Of a DNA stretch of 25,035 bases, positions 6,502 to 13,536 are shown piece by piece (position 1 is the first letter of the stretch; each line of letters opens with the position of its first letter). A program made the translations under genes and the position numbers. This DNA is from a virus: positions 1 to 25,035 of the IMG/VR virus record IMGVR_UViG_3300025118_000138; one strand, written 5' to 3'. The notes beneath the pieces were generated by a model. That model was not told the DNA's origin, did no database searches, and saw only the letters and a program-made list of their open reading frames with translations.

Positions 6502-7608
6502 ATGCTTAAAGGATCCGTATTTCTCTATGAAAATCTCACTCCTTACGATCAAATTACATTCGCAAAAGCATTTCAAATAGCCCTGCAGTTATGGGATAAA
6601 GATGAATGTTGGTGTATGAAAGAAAAAAATCACAACGTATTTAAAGGCTTCAATACAAGTAAACCAAATCGCCTCCTCTATAAAAAGCGAGATGCCAGAA
6701 TTCTTATGCTTGCTATGACGAATCGTTTCTATAGTGAAGAAAAACCTATTATTGTTAGATCTGGAAAATGTAAATCACAACACTGTCTAAACCCATCCCA
6801 TTACTATTGGGGGACAAGAAAAGACGTAGCCCAAGAGAATACAAATCGTAAAGATAATGGGATTAATAAGGAATTAATAACTGAACTAAGAACTAAAAAT
6901 AAAGAAGGAATTAATAGTTTAAAGTTATCAAAAATCTATAAAATTCCTTATCATATAGTTAGGCGAATCTGTAATAATGAAACTTATAACAGCATTGCAC
7001 AAGAACTACAATCAGATAGTCTATGGGAGACAACATTAGCGGTATGTGAAAGTCTCACAACCACATATCCCTTAGAAGCAAAAAAATTCAATCTGACTTA
7101 TCACGTGACAAACGAACTTGAATGCCCCTGGCATCGACAATCTGAATCTAAACATAAAGGTAACTTCGGCTTAATGGGCGAATGCCTAGATTGTTTAGAA
7201 GAAATCAAAAATGGACGCTGTACAGTAGATGTTCGAAATTTCGATTTCCAATGGTATTGGCAAGTCAAGCGCTTCTGGGATCAAGTTGATATAGGAGATT
7301 CAGATCTCTGCTGGAAATGGAGAGGCGCTACCAGGAAAAACAATACGGAATCAACTGCATATTTTCCATCTCCGTTTCACGCAGCAAAAACCCAGTCTGC
7401 TTCAAGGATTGCATTCTGGTTAAGCCGTGGCTATACAGGGAAATATAGAATTTTCAGTAAATCCTCTTGTGAATCATTCTGCTGCAACCCAACACACCTT
7501 ACAATCAAAGAACTCAAAGATTGCCCCACTCCAAATGAAATTGAGAGAATCCGTCTTGCCCATGGAAATATCTTTCAGCACTACAAAGAGAAAGAAGATA
7601 GTTGCTAA
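6502..7608 (+). CDS. Duplicated HNH-like zinc protein with central HTH and zinc ribbon
   Basis: This 368-residue protein has four parts. Residues ~33-112 form an HNH-like module (C-W, then C-K-S-Q-H-C-L-N-P-S-H and W-G-T-R). Residues ~122-165 resemble a helix-turn-helix of the kind that follows HNH domains in homing endonucleases (L-K-L-S-K-I-Y-K-I-P). Residues ~208-232 carry a C-x2-H...C-x2-C zinc-ribbon pattern. Residues ~266-336 form a second HNH-like module (D-L-C-W-K-W, then C-E-S-F-C-C-N-P-T-H-L). The modules share the order D-x-C-W, R-x-A-x, S-x-C-x4-C-x-N-P-x-H, so one probably arose by duplication. In HNH proteins a catalytic Asp-His normally precedes the first Cys of the C-x4-C-x-N-P motif. 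Here Ser-Gly-Lys and Lys-Ser-Ser occupy that place, so nuclease activity is doubtful and DNA binding more likely. It is preceded by the repeat-bearing leader. Confidence 0.65.
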   Translation: MLKGSVFLYENLTPYDQITFAKAFQIALQLWDKDECWCMKEKNHNVFKGFNTSKPNRLLYKKRDARILMLAMTNRFYSEEKPIIVRSGKCKSQHCLNPSHYYWGTRKDVAQENTNRKDNGINKELITELRTKNKEGINSLKLSKIYKIPYHIVRRICNNETYNSIAQELQSDSLWETTLAVCESLTTTYPLEAKKFNLTYHVTNELECPWHRQSESKHKGNFGLMGECLDCLEEIKNGRCTVDVRNFDFQWYWQVKRFWDQVDIGDSDLCWKWRGATRKNNTESTAYFPSPFHAAKTQSASRIAFWLSRGYTGKYRIFSKSSCESFCCNPTHLTIKELKDCPTPNEIERIRLAHGNIFQHYKEKEDSC

Positions 7609-7933
7609 AGAAAGTTCTATAGAGCCAAGCAATTATCATTTAGGCGATGATAGGCAATATGCGGCTCTTGTAGCTATAAATGACAAAGTAACTTTCTCAA
7701 ACTGGTATGACACTAAAGAAGAGGCTGAAAGAGCAAAAGTATTTTTAGAAGCAGCATTAGATTATGGCTCTTATATAACTATGGAAGAAGAAGGTACATA
7801 TCCTGAGCGCGCTACAATAATGAGAGAAAGATATGAAAAATCCGGTAGAGATGATCCAAATCATCCTATGCATGGATTTTACACTGGATTAGCAACAGAA
7901 CATGAGCAGATTTCTAACAACAATCCCAAATAA
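7562..7933 (+). CDS. Hypothetical acidic protein
   Basis: About 123 residues from an ATG at 7562, overlapping the end of the HNH-like gene by 47 nt. The frame stays open further upstream, but only inside that gene. The conserved-looking part begins around D-D-R-Q-Y-A-A-L-V-A-I-N-D-K-V. It is followed by a helix rich in Lys, Glu and Ala (T-K-E-E-A-E-R-A-K-V-F-L-E-A-A-L) and the motif G-R-D-D-P-N-H-P-M-H-G-F-Y. The product looks small and soluble, alpha plus beta. Its end overlaps the next gene by 32 nt. I do not recognise a family. Confidence 0.5.
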   Translation: MEISFSTTKRKKIVAKESSIEPSNYHLGDDRQYAALVAINDKVTFSNWYDTKEEAERAKVFLEAALDYGSYITMEEEGTYPERATIMRERYEKSGRDDPNHPMHGFYTGLATEHEQISNNNPK

Positions 7934-8576
7934 CTCAGGATTCTATAATTTTGGAACTATTGAAGCATATCCAACAGGAGGAACAGGGCCTACAGCATAT
8001 GGACCAACTTCGTATTATGGCTCTGATCCTCTACCAGCAAACACTGGGGATAGTCTTAATAACCCAGTAGATTTAGGTACTTTCCCATCTATATTTCGAT
8101 CAATTCCAATAAAGAATACACATGGTGGATTATCCAGAAAGCAGACAACTTTTTATAAATTAAAACTACCAGGAGCACGGGCAGTTCAATTTACTCAAGA
8201 TTATTCACAATTTTCTTATGAAAAGAATACAAATAAAAATACTTTACTAGCTTTTTATCGAATAACTGAAGATAAACTGAGAGAAGAGCTACCTATAAAT
8301 GATGAGGGCTATGTATATACAGAAAGTGCAATTGATTATTTAGATGAAAGTGTAATAAGCGGCGTTGAATCAGAATATCCGACAACAAACTTAGCTGCAG
8401 GAGACTATTTATTTCTAATTACAAATGATATTCGATATTTAGAGACAACTTATTCAATAACTCTAAATATTAATCTTCTCGATTGGGGGAAAGTTATTGA
8501 TGAAGTTGATGCTTCAATACTATTTGAATTTGTAACTGATGTAGTCACAGATGCCCTTGACTTTGAAAACGTTTAA
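7902..8576 (+). CDS. Beta-sandwich protein, PPC-like, cyanophage type
   Basis: A 224-residue protein. Residues ~45-210 (D-S-L-N-N-P-V-D-L-G-T, F-Y-K-L-K-L-P-G, L-A-A-G-D-Y-L-F-L-I-T-N, Y-S-I-T-L-N-I) follow the plan of bacterial pre-peptidase C-terminal (PPC) beta-sandwich domains. These domains often occur in secreted or surface proteins. There is no signal peptide; the first ~30 residues are Gly/Pro/Tyr-rich. I have a general memory of similar proteins in marine cyanophages, without known function. Its TAA stop shares a TTAA palindrome with the stop of the convergent Hint-domain gene. A virion surface role is possible but unproven. Confidence 0.5.
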   Translation: MSRFLTTIPNNSGFYNFGTIEAYPTGGTGPTAYGPTSYYGSDPLPANTGDSLNNPVDLGTFPSIFRSIPIKNTHGGLSRKQTTFYKLKLPGARAVQFTQDYSQFSYEKNTNKNTLLAFYRITEDKLREELPINDEGYVYTESAIDYLDESVISGVESEYPTTNLAAGDYLFLITNDIRYLETTYSITLNINLLDWGKVIDEVDASILFEFVTDVVTDALDFENV

Positions 8577-9664
8577 GCGCACTCACGGAGCCCCTTAACA
8601 AAGAACGCAACTTCGGCTAATGCATCATTAACTTCAGTACTTTCTAATGGAGCAATATCAACTTTAAGACGTTCATCACATAAACCTAAGAAACCACCGC
8701 CGCCGCCGCTATCGTCAGCCAAAGGTGCTCTATCAGGATAGAAAACATCTGGCTTAGGATCTCTAGGTTCAACATAGATATTTCTATCTCTCCAGTCCTC
8801 ATAGATAGGCTCCCAATCCATATCAGCCCAAGCGGGTTCTCTAAATTCTTCAGTTGGTTGGAATCCAGTAGCAATTTCTTCATCTCTCCGACTCTGCGCT
8901 AAGTCATAAGCTCTTTGAGCTCTTAAAGTTCTCTCAGAAGGCTCTCTGTCTTGTGCCATCTCAAAAGCTTCTTTCCCTGAATAACCTGCATTACGTAACT
9001 CTCGTTTATGACTTCTGGCATCAGTCCTATCTTCCTTTTGTGCATACGCTAACTCTGTTCTATCCCGGTTTAAGCGTTGCTGTAGTGGAGTTACACCACG
9101 ATCAAAATCCTTTTGCTCAAGATTTTGTCTAAGTTCATGATTCCGTCTCATCACATCAGCCATTTGCTGATATGTTGCTTTTGGAGTTATCTCATGAACA
9201 ATAGTCGGAGGAGTAGGTGCAGAAGGGACAAAAACAGGTGGTGGAGGACCAACCTGTTCTTTATTTCCATTATGTAGAAGTACTCCATCACATACGTATG
9301 TATGTGCACCTTCGACTATTATTTCAACTGAATCGCCTGTCCCTAATTTCTCTGAATCAGTAAATTCTAATTCACCATCCAATTGAGAAACTTTATCTCC
9401 TTCCTCTAAATCAATTGCACTAAGCCAACTTTTCCTACTAGGAGAATAAAAACGATCTTCTTCTGAACAAGTAAATTTCCTACCTGAGAAGTTAAGATTA
9501 ACTAAAGGAGATTCAACAATTCGAACATAGCTAATCTCAGCCTCACCTCTTTTTAAAGTATGTTGATGAAGAGTATCTAATTTATCGCCTATTTTTAGAT
9601 CTCTTATCGTTTTAGTAACGCCTCCTGCTAAGAGGACCTCCATATCAGGTACGCGGACACCCAT
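8573..9664 (-). CDS. Hint-domain protein with short C-terminal S74-like motif
   Basis: A 363-residue protein. Residues 1-135 read as a Hint (intein/hedgehog-type) domain: P-D-M-E-V-L-L-A-G-G, D-L-K-I-G-D-K, a C-S-E-E-D-R-F block, a D-L-E-E-G-D-K-V loop, and the terminal G-V-L-L-H-N-G. The final His-Asn typical of these domains is present. The N-terminal Cys is absent (V-R-V-P-D), and the block-B T-x-x-H is changed to S-E-E-D. Residues ~160-320 are charged, helical and coiled-coil-like. The C-terminus has a poly-Gly run, then C-D-E-R-L-K-V-D-I-A-P-L. That resembles the S-D-x-R-L-K-x-x-I start of peptidase S74 intramolecular chaperones, with Cys in place of Ser. Only ~37 residues follow, far short of a full S74 domain. 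Similar C-D-E-R-L-K endings occur, to my memory, in cyanophage structural proteins. Confidence 0.65.
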   Translation of the reverse strand: MGVRVPDMEVLLAGGVTKTIRDLKIGDKLDTLHQHTLKRGEAEISYVRIVESPLVNLNFSGRKFTCSEEDRFYSPSRKSWLSAIDLEEGDKVSQLDGELEFTDSEKLGTGDSVEIIVEGAHTYVCDGVLLHNGNKEQVGPPPPVFVPSAPTPPTIVHEITPKATYQQMADVMRRNHELRQNLEQKDFDRGVTPLQQRLNRDRTELAYAQKEDRTDARSHKRELRNAGYSGKEAFEMAQDREPSERTLRAQRAYDLAQSRRDEEIATGFQPTEEFREPAWADMDWEPIYEDWRDRNIYVEPRDPKPDVFYPDRAPLADDSGGGGGFLGLCDERLKVDIAPLESTEVNDALAEVAFFVKGLRECA

Positions 9665-9719
9665 TGTACTACTTTAATTTAATCTCTATACTGATTCTAT
9701 CTGTCACAAACCCATGTAA

Positions 9720-10133
9720 ATGTTGGACCCCTATCCACCCAACAGGCAAAAGTGCCAGGACCAGAATCAATTCAGCGTAAGTGATGGGGCGACGCATAAT
9801 AATGAACAGTATCCTTTCCTTAGAGAGTTTAGCGACCTTATCACTAGATTGTCCAGAAAAGAGTTAGAGCCGTTATTATCTCATCAACAAAAATTATTTG
9901 CAACAGCAATTTGGGAAGCAGAAAATTATGGAGGATCGACTAAAAAATGCCGAGATCGGCTAACAGAACTGTATGGTCCTCATTTTAAGCAAATCTTATC
10001 CAGCGAAGAACTAAGAGAACACATGACCCCTATCGAAGAATATTACAGATACGTTCTTCGATTAGATCATAAAAGACAGTGGGATAATCAAAAAAAATTC
10101 GCTAAACTCGCTTCAAGTAAGGACTCCGAATGA
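9720..10133 (+). CDS. Hypothetical helical protein
   Basis: A 137-residue protein, first of five closely packed plus-strand genes. The first ~30 residues are polar and poorly ordered, so a later start is possible, although the only other ATG is far downstream. The rest is charged and helical (F-S-D-L-I-T-R-L-S-R-K-E-L-E, A-I-W-E-A-E-N-Y-G-G, M-T-P-I-E-E-Y-Y-R-Y-V-L-R-L). Its TGA stop overlaps the next start as ATGA. No family recognised. Confidence 0.5.
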   Translation: MLDPYPPNRQKCQDQNQFSVSDGATHNNEQYPFLREFSDLITRLSRKELEPLLSHQQKLFATAIWEAENYGGSTKKCRDRLTELYGPHFKQILSSEELREHMTPIEEYYRYVLRLDHKRQWDNQKKFAKLASSKDSE

Positions 10134-10729
10134 CAACTATCAATAAAGAAGAATGGTTAGTCATCTTAAATCAAAACGAATATATACCAATAGAGCGTGA
10201 TGCCAACCTATATCAAAGTTATAGATTCTCAGAACTCAATATAGATACAGTCACAATAGAAAATTACAAAGATCTACTTGTTCCATCACTCTGCAAACAA
10301 ATTGAGATATTTATCCCACCATCAGGAAGTTTCGAAACACCTGATCTCAGACGATATCTAGAGCTGATTTGCAGTTACGAAACCAGTACAACTGATGCAG
10401 TGCTAGGACTCTCCTTAGCGGATCAAATTCGACTGACCTTTAGTGATATGCAAACTAGTACAATCTGTGATCGCTACCCTGAAATAAATTTGACAGAAAA
10501 ACGGCGATATCGATGCGTTGCAGAGTATTTAATACGACAAGAAGAGCTAACCAAGCTTAGAGATAGTGATGGCAAACTAATCAAAAAAATCGGAAATATG
10601 CAAAAAGCTGTAGTTCTTTATCGACCGCTACCAAAACTATTAGAAACTCTAAAAAAATCTGGCTTAGGGCATCTAATTAAATCAATACCAAAAGTTGCGA
10701 ATGCCCCTGTAAAAGAAGAAAAAACTTGA
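10130..10729 (+). CDS. Hypothetical protein (199 aa)
   Basis: A 199-residue soluble protein with mixed alpha/beta character. Its start overlaps the upstream stop by 4 nt (ATGA), indicating translational coupling. The C-terminal ~50 residues are basic (K-L-I-K-K-I-G-N-M-Q-K-A and further Lys runs), which may suggest nucleic-acid contact. No catalytic motif or family is recognised. It sits in the plus-strand cluster that ends with nucleotide-modification genes. Confidence 0.5.
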   Translation: MTTINKEEWLVILNQNEYIPIERDANLYQSYRFSELNIDTVTIENYKDLLVPSLCKQIEIFIPPSGSFETPDLRRYLELICSYETSTTDAVLGLSLADQIRLTFSDMQTSTICDRYPEINLTEKRRYRCVAEYLIRQEELTKLRDSDGKLIKKIGNMQKAVVLYRPLPKLLETLKKSGLGHLIKSIPKVANAPVKEEKT

Positions 10730-10754
10730 TACACTTAATCAGATCTAATTAATT

Positions 10755-11165
10755 ATGACTAATAGACGAAGCAAATTACTCACAAAACTATTACAAGGAG
10801 TAAAAGGAGAAGACGAAGCAAAGCTCCTAAAACTCACAATCGAGCGCATCTGCGCAGATATGTGTGAATTTTATACAAAGTTCTATGAAAAAGAAGGCCC
10901 AGGGGCCATGGTTTACGTCCCGGATGCAGAAGATGAGAAAAAAAGTATGTTTTATCTCACGGTTGATCACTTAATAAACGCTCTTAACGACTTCAATAAT
11001 AGGAGTATGAGTGGTGTTGCAGAAGTAATGCAAAAAGCTATAAATCGTGCTGAACAAATCGAACCTGATAAAGAATCACTATTTATCATTCAAGATCAAG
11101 AAAAGATGCAACTTGTGCATTATAAACACGATAGTGAGGGCGCTGATTTTATAAAAATAACGTGA
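10755..11165 (+). CDS. Hypothetical helical protein
   Basis: A 136-residue protein starting M-T-N-R-R-S-K-L-L-T-K-L-L-Q-G. It is mainly helical up to residue ~105, with acidic stretches (Y-V-P-D-A-E-D-E-K-K) and a short beta-like C-terminus. There is no signal peptide or TM segment. Its stop is overlapped by the GTG start of the methyltransferase-like gene (GTGA), so the two are probably co-translated. I do not recognise a family. Confidence 0.5.
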   Translation: MTNRRSKLLTKLLQGVKGEDEAKLLKLTIERICADMCEFYTKFYEKEGPGAMVYVPDAEDEKKSMFYLTVDHLINALNDFNNRSMSGVAEVMQKAINRAEQIEPDKESLFIIQDQEKMQLVHYKHDSEGADFIKIT

Positions 11166-11788
11166 AAAAAAGAAAATTACGGTGGTCTGACTATAAATTC
11201 GTACTAGGACGAATAGCACACTTAAATAGTGATTGGATAACACCAGCAGACTATCTACCTTACATTTATGCGCTATTAGGTGATGTTGACCTGGATCCCT
11301 GTTCAACACATCATGCAAATGTAGAATTCGTGCGTGCTAAGAAGATTTATACACTAGAAGAAGACGGATTAAACATTCAAGAACCCTGGACTGGTAAAAC
11401 CTATCTATTTCCCCCTACATTTGGTCGTTGTTCTTTCAGTAAAACTCGCGGAACGTGGAAATGGAGCTTAAGAGCTGGTGCATCAGCAAAAGCACCGTCA
11501 GTAATTTGGTTTCGACGCCTAGTAAAAGAGTGGAAACTCAGAAATATTCCTGAAGCTCTGTTTTATACGATTTACCCTGAAATGATTAGAACATGCCCTG
11601 AAATGTGGGATTTTCCAGTCTGTATTCCAGAAGATCGAGCTAATTTAATCCATGGTAAAAAACTATTTACTTTAAAAACACCGATGTTTTGGGGTTATTT
11701 CATATATTTGCCAAATCTTGAGTTCGGTTTTGATCAAATTGAGAGATTTAAAGATATATTCTCTAATTTAGGGAAAATTATCTGTTAA
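11162..11788 (+). CDS. Phage Dam-type N6-adenine methyltransferase homologue, altered motif
   Basis: A 208-residue protein with a GTG start overlapping the upstream stop by 4 nt. Residues 25-86 match the plan of the phage DNA N-6-adenine-methyltransferase (Dam) family: W-I-T-P (25-28), L-D-P-C-S (44-48), Y-T-L-E-E-D-G-L (63-70) and W-T-G-K (76-79). F-P-P-T (83-86) follows where the catalytic N/D-P-P-Y/F is expected. Residues ~150-166 contain F-P-V-C-I-P-E-D-R, another feature of the family. The changed residues flanking Pro-Pro make activity uncertain. If active it would methylate adenine in phage or host DNA. The adjacent downstream gene belongs to a nucleotide-modification-associated family, supporting a DNA-modification theme. 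Confidence 0.6.
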   Translation: MKKRKLRWSDYKFVLGRIAHLNSDWITPADYLPYIYALLGDVDLDPCSTHHANVEFVRAKKIYTLEEDGLNIQEPWTGKTYLFPPTFGRCSFSKTRGTWKWSLRAGASAKAPSVIWFRRLVKEWKLRNIPEALFYTIYPEMIRTCPEMWDFPVCIPEDRANLIHGKKLFTLKTPMFWGYFIYLPNLEFGFDQIERFKDIFSNLGKIIC

Positions 11789-11816
11789 ATTGTATTTTTA
11801 TAAGCTAAATATCGTT

Positions 11817-12125
11817 ATGACAAAAACACAGTTTGAAATCGCCAAGATATGTGACGACGTAAAGGAACTCCTTTTATATAAAAATGAGAGATATGGTGAT
11901 TCTGCGTTAAATCCTTGTCGAATATTCAGTAAAGCAAGTCCTGTAGAGCAATTACTCGTCCGAATTGACGATAAAGTCAATAGAATTCATAAAGGAGTAG
12001 GATTGCTAGATACTGACGAAGACATTATTATAGATTTAATAGGATATTTAGTACTACTTAAAATTGGACTAAAAAATCAAAAGCAACCTTTAGAAATTCT
12101 GCCATCATGCGATACGAGGCACTAA
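11817..12125 (+). CDS. DUF1599 / nucleotide modification associated domain 1 protein
   Basis: An ATG at 11817 gives a 102-residue protein (M-T-K-T-Q-F-E-I). The frame extends upstream to a TTG at 11790, but the ATG is preferred. The product matches my memory of the DUF1599/NMAD1 family: L-L-L-Y-K-N-E-R-Y-G-D-S-A-L-N-P, I-F-S-K-A-S, L-L-V-R-I-D-D-K and a final D-L-I-G-Y-L-V-L-L helix. The family is all-helical, MazG-related in style, and found in phages with modified nucleotides. No catalytic proof is visible. It directly follows the Dam-like gene. Confidence 0.65.
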   Translation: MTKTQFEIAKICDDVKELLLYKNERYGDSALNPCRIFSKASPVEQLLVRIDDKVNRIHKGVGLLDTDEDIIIDLIGYLVLLKIGLKNQKQPLEILPSCDTRH

Positions 12126-12173
12126 TAGAAAACTATTCTCCCAACCTTCAATTAATAGATACATTAGAAATGT

Positions 12174-12920
12174 TCAAACATTTCGAACCGAACGCGGCGG
12201 AGATCCTAGACCACTGGGCTTTTGAGTCCAATAACGAAAAAAACGACGTAGAACTTCCCCAGAAGGGTCCCAATCAAGCAGCTTTTTCTCAAGATATTCA
12301 ATTGCTTTCAACTGATTGGGAGCCCCAGTATAAGTCTCAGGGAGATTTAGTAGGCATCTCTTCACCCGACAACGATGAGGTACTAACGTGGGAATCTCTT
12401 TATCTGCAGCGTAATAGATATCCAATTCAACACGACGTTTATCTATCATTAGATCACCACCAGATGTCCAAAGACGATTGATATAAGGACTCCATTCTCG
12501 GATAATCTTATTCTTCCCTGAAGAAGTATTTATCAACTCCAATAAACGACAAGTCTTGAATGAAGATATTCCAATACTATGAGCGAAACTGAGTAATGCT
12601 GCTTTTCGATTAGTATTTAAAGGAACTAGAACATATTGCGCCACTAAATCAGAAAACTCTTTCAAGTCTTCTTCGAGTTGGAGGTCTATTTCTTCCTTAG
12701 TTGCCTTATCAACAGAATTAAGCCATCTTTTACCAAGCTTTTTACTTCCATAACCAATCCGCCATATACTTTCTCCATAATCTTTATAAGAAGCATAACG
12801 ACCCATACCAAGATGAGTACGAGGTAAAGTATGCTGCTTTATTAAATTAATACCTTTTCGAGTTAGGAAAGGATGCTCTTTCCATCTAGTCTGTATTTTC
12901 CGTTTCTTATGGGACGACAA
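12174..12920 (-). CDS. GH24-like phage lysozyme (endolysin), cyanophage type
   Basis: A 248-residue protein with a TTG start overlapping the upstream gene by 14 nt. Residues ~42-60 (Y-K-D-Y-G-E, R-I-G-Y-G) and ~100-131 (L-N-T-N-R-K-A-A-L-L-S-F-A, then L-L-E-L-I-N) match T4-type muramidases of family GH24. The C-terminal extension (~165-240, L-N-L-P-E-T-Y-T-G-A-P) matches my memory of a lysozyme family in marine cyanophages. In T4 lysozyme the triad is Glu11-Asp20-Thr26. Asp47 is conserved here, but I see Leu/Gly rather than Glu nine residues before it, and Arg instead of Thr before I-G-Y-G. It may use another acid, or be structural. It should act on host peptidoglycan if active, with the holin-like protein at 15232-15690. 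Confidence 0.65.
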   Translation of the reverse strand: MSSHKKRKIQTRWKEHPFLTRKGINLIKQHTLPRTHLGMGRYASYKDYGESIWRIGYGSKKLGKRWLNSVDKATKEEIDLQLEEDLKEFSDLVAQYVLVPLNTNRKAALLSFAHSIGISSFKTCRLLELINTSSGKNKIIREWSPYINRLWTSGGDLMIDKRRVELDIYYAADKEIPTLVPHRCRVKRCLLNLPETYTGAPNQLKAIEYLEKKLLDWDPSGEVLRRFFRYWTQKPSGLGSPPRSVRNV

Positions 12921-13290
12921 CGCTACCGCTGTAATTAACCTCAGAATAGCCGTCTAACTTTAATAAAACAACGTAATTTTTGGCTGCATTTGTCACTGTT
13001 ACCCCAACTACACCCTTACCTTTACCATCACGAGCAATGTTTGTAAACTTTTTATACCCAGTAGGAGCACTTCCCCCTGTATAAGCATCTTCTTGAAAAA
13101 TTTCCATAGTATTAATTCCACTACTCTTATCAAGTGTCACCTTGATATCCCCAGTACCACCAGGATTTACACGAAATCCGCGGATAGCTTCTCCGGGATT
13201 GTTTGCTGCAGTAGACCCAAGATAAGTAACCTCAGATCCGGTATCAACGCTTTGAGTATCTAGAGTGCCGTCAATAGTACGAGTAGCCAT
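12907..13290 (-). CDS. Small beta-rich protein, probable virion component
   Basis: A 127-residue protein starting M-A-T-R-T-I-D-G-T-L. It is Gly, Thr and Val rich with alternating strands and a basic G-K-G-K turn at ~90, with no TM segment or signal peptide. It resembles small cyanophage virion proteins such as those at 3397-3738 and 22718-23062 in overall style. A CTAAATA motif overlaps the stop codon of the upstream NblA-like gene just before its ATG. Its 3' end overlaps the lysozyme start by 14 nt. Function is inferred only from composition. Confidence 0.55.
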   Translation of the reverse strand: MATRTIDGTLDTQSVDTGSEVTYLGSTAANNPGEAIRGFRVNPGGTGDIKVTLDKSSGINTMEIFQEDAYTGGSAPTGYKKFTNIARDGKGKGVVGVTVTNAAKNYVVLLKLDGYSEVNYSGSVVVP

Positions 13291-13295
13291 GGTAT

Positions 13296-13511
13296 TTAGG
13301 AAATTTGCTCCATCGTGGAAAGATTGAATTTAATGTCAGCATCTATACCATGATCCTTTAAAATATTAAAGAACATCTGGCGATCCAGAGCTTTTTGATG
13401 AAGCATTTCAACAAATGCTTCTTCTAAAGAACTGCGATCAAGATTCTGAATTGCAAGAGAAGCAGCGTGAATTGAAAATTCTACGTCAACTGGAAGCTCT
13501 AATGCATCCAT
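13296..13511 (-). CDS. NblA-like phycobilisome-degradation adaptor
   Basis: A 71-residue helical protein. Residues ~6-53 align without gaps to the NblA pattern: L-P-V-D-V-E-F-S-I at the start (NblA: L-S-L-E-Q-E-F-K-L), I-Q-N-L in the centre, then L-E-E-A-F-V-E-M, a conserved Gln, and F-F-N-I-L-K. NblA is a small dimer that bridges phycobiliproteins to the Clp protease and triggers phycobilisome breakdown. Homologues are known in freshwater cyanophages and have been reported in uncultured marine cyanophages. The gene follows a TATAAATA box by 18 nt, which suggests late expression. The C-terminal ~15 residues (D-I-K-F-N-L-S) extend past the usual end. The alignment is by eye, so an unrelated short helical protein cannot be excluded. 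Confidence 0.55.
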   Translation of the reverse strand: MDALELPVDVEFSIHAASLAIQNLDRSSLEEAFVEMLHQKALDRQMFFNILKDHGIDADIKFNLSTMEQIS

Positions 13512-13528
13512 AAAAAATTAAAACCTTA

Positions 13529-13536
13529 TATTTATA
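13529..13536 (-). promoter_or_regulatory. Candidate T4-late-type promoter box (TATAAATA)
   Basis: An exact TATAAATA on the minus strand, 18 nt upstream of the NblA-like ATG and just after the stop codon of the 46-residue gene. Orientation and spacing suit the NblA-like gene and the genes after it. Confidence 0.45.

Noticed and set aside
12167-12184. Palindrome GAAATGTT-CA-AACATTTC at the lysozyme stop
   Set aside because: The 2-nt spacer is too short for a good hairpin and no T-run follows. With no second copy in view it may be chance.
12107-12481. A 124-residue plus-strand frame
   Set aside because: Most of it lies opposite the lysozyme C-terminus, which matches a known cyanophage pattern. 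No RBS or recognisable motif supports the plus-strand frame.
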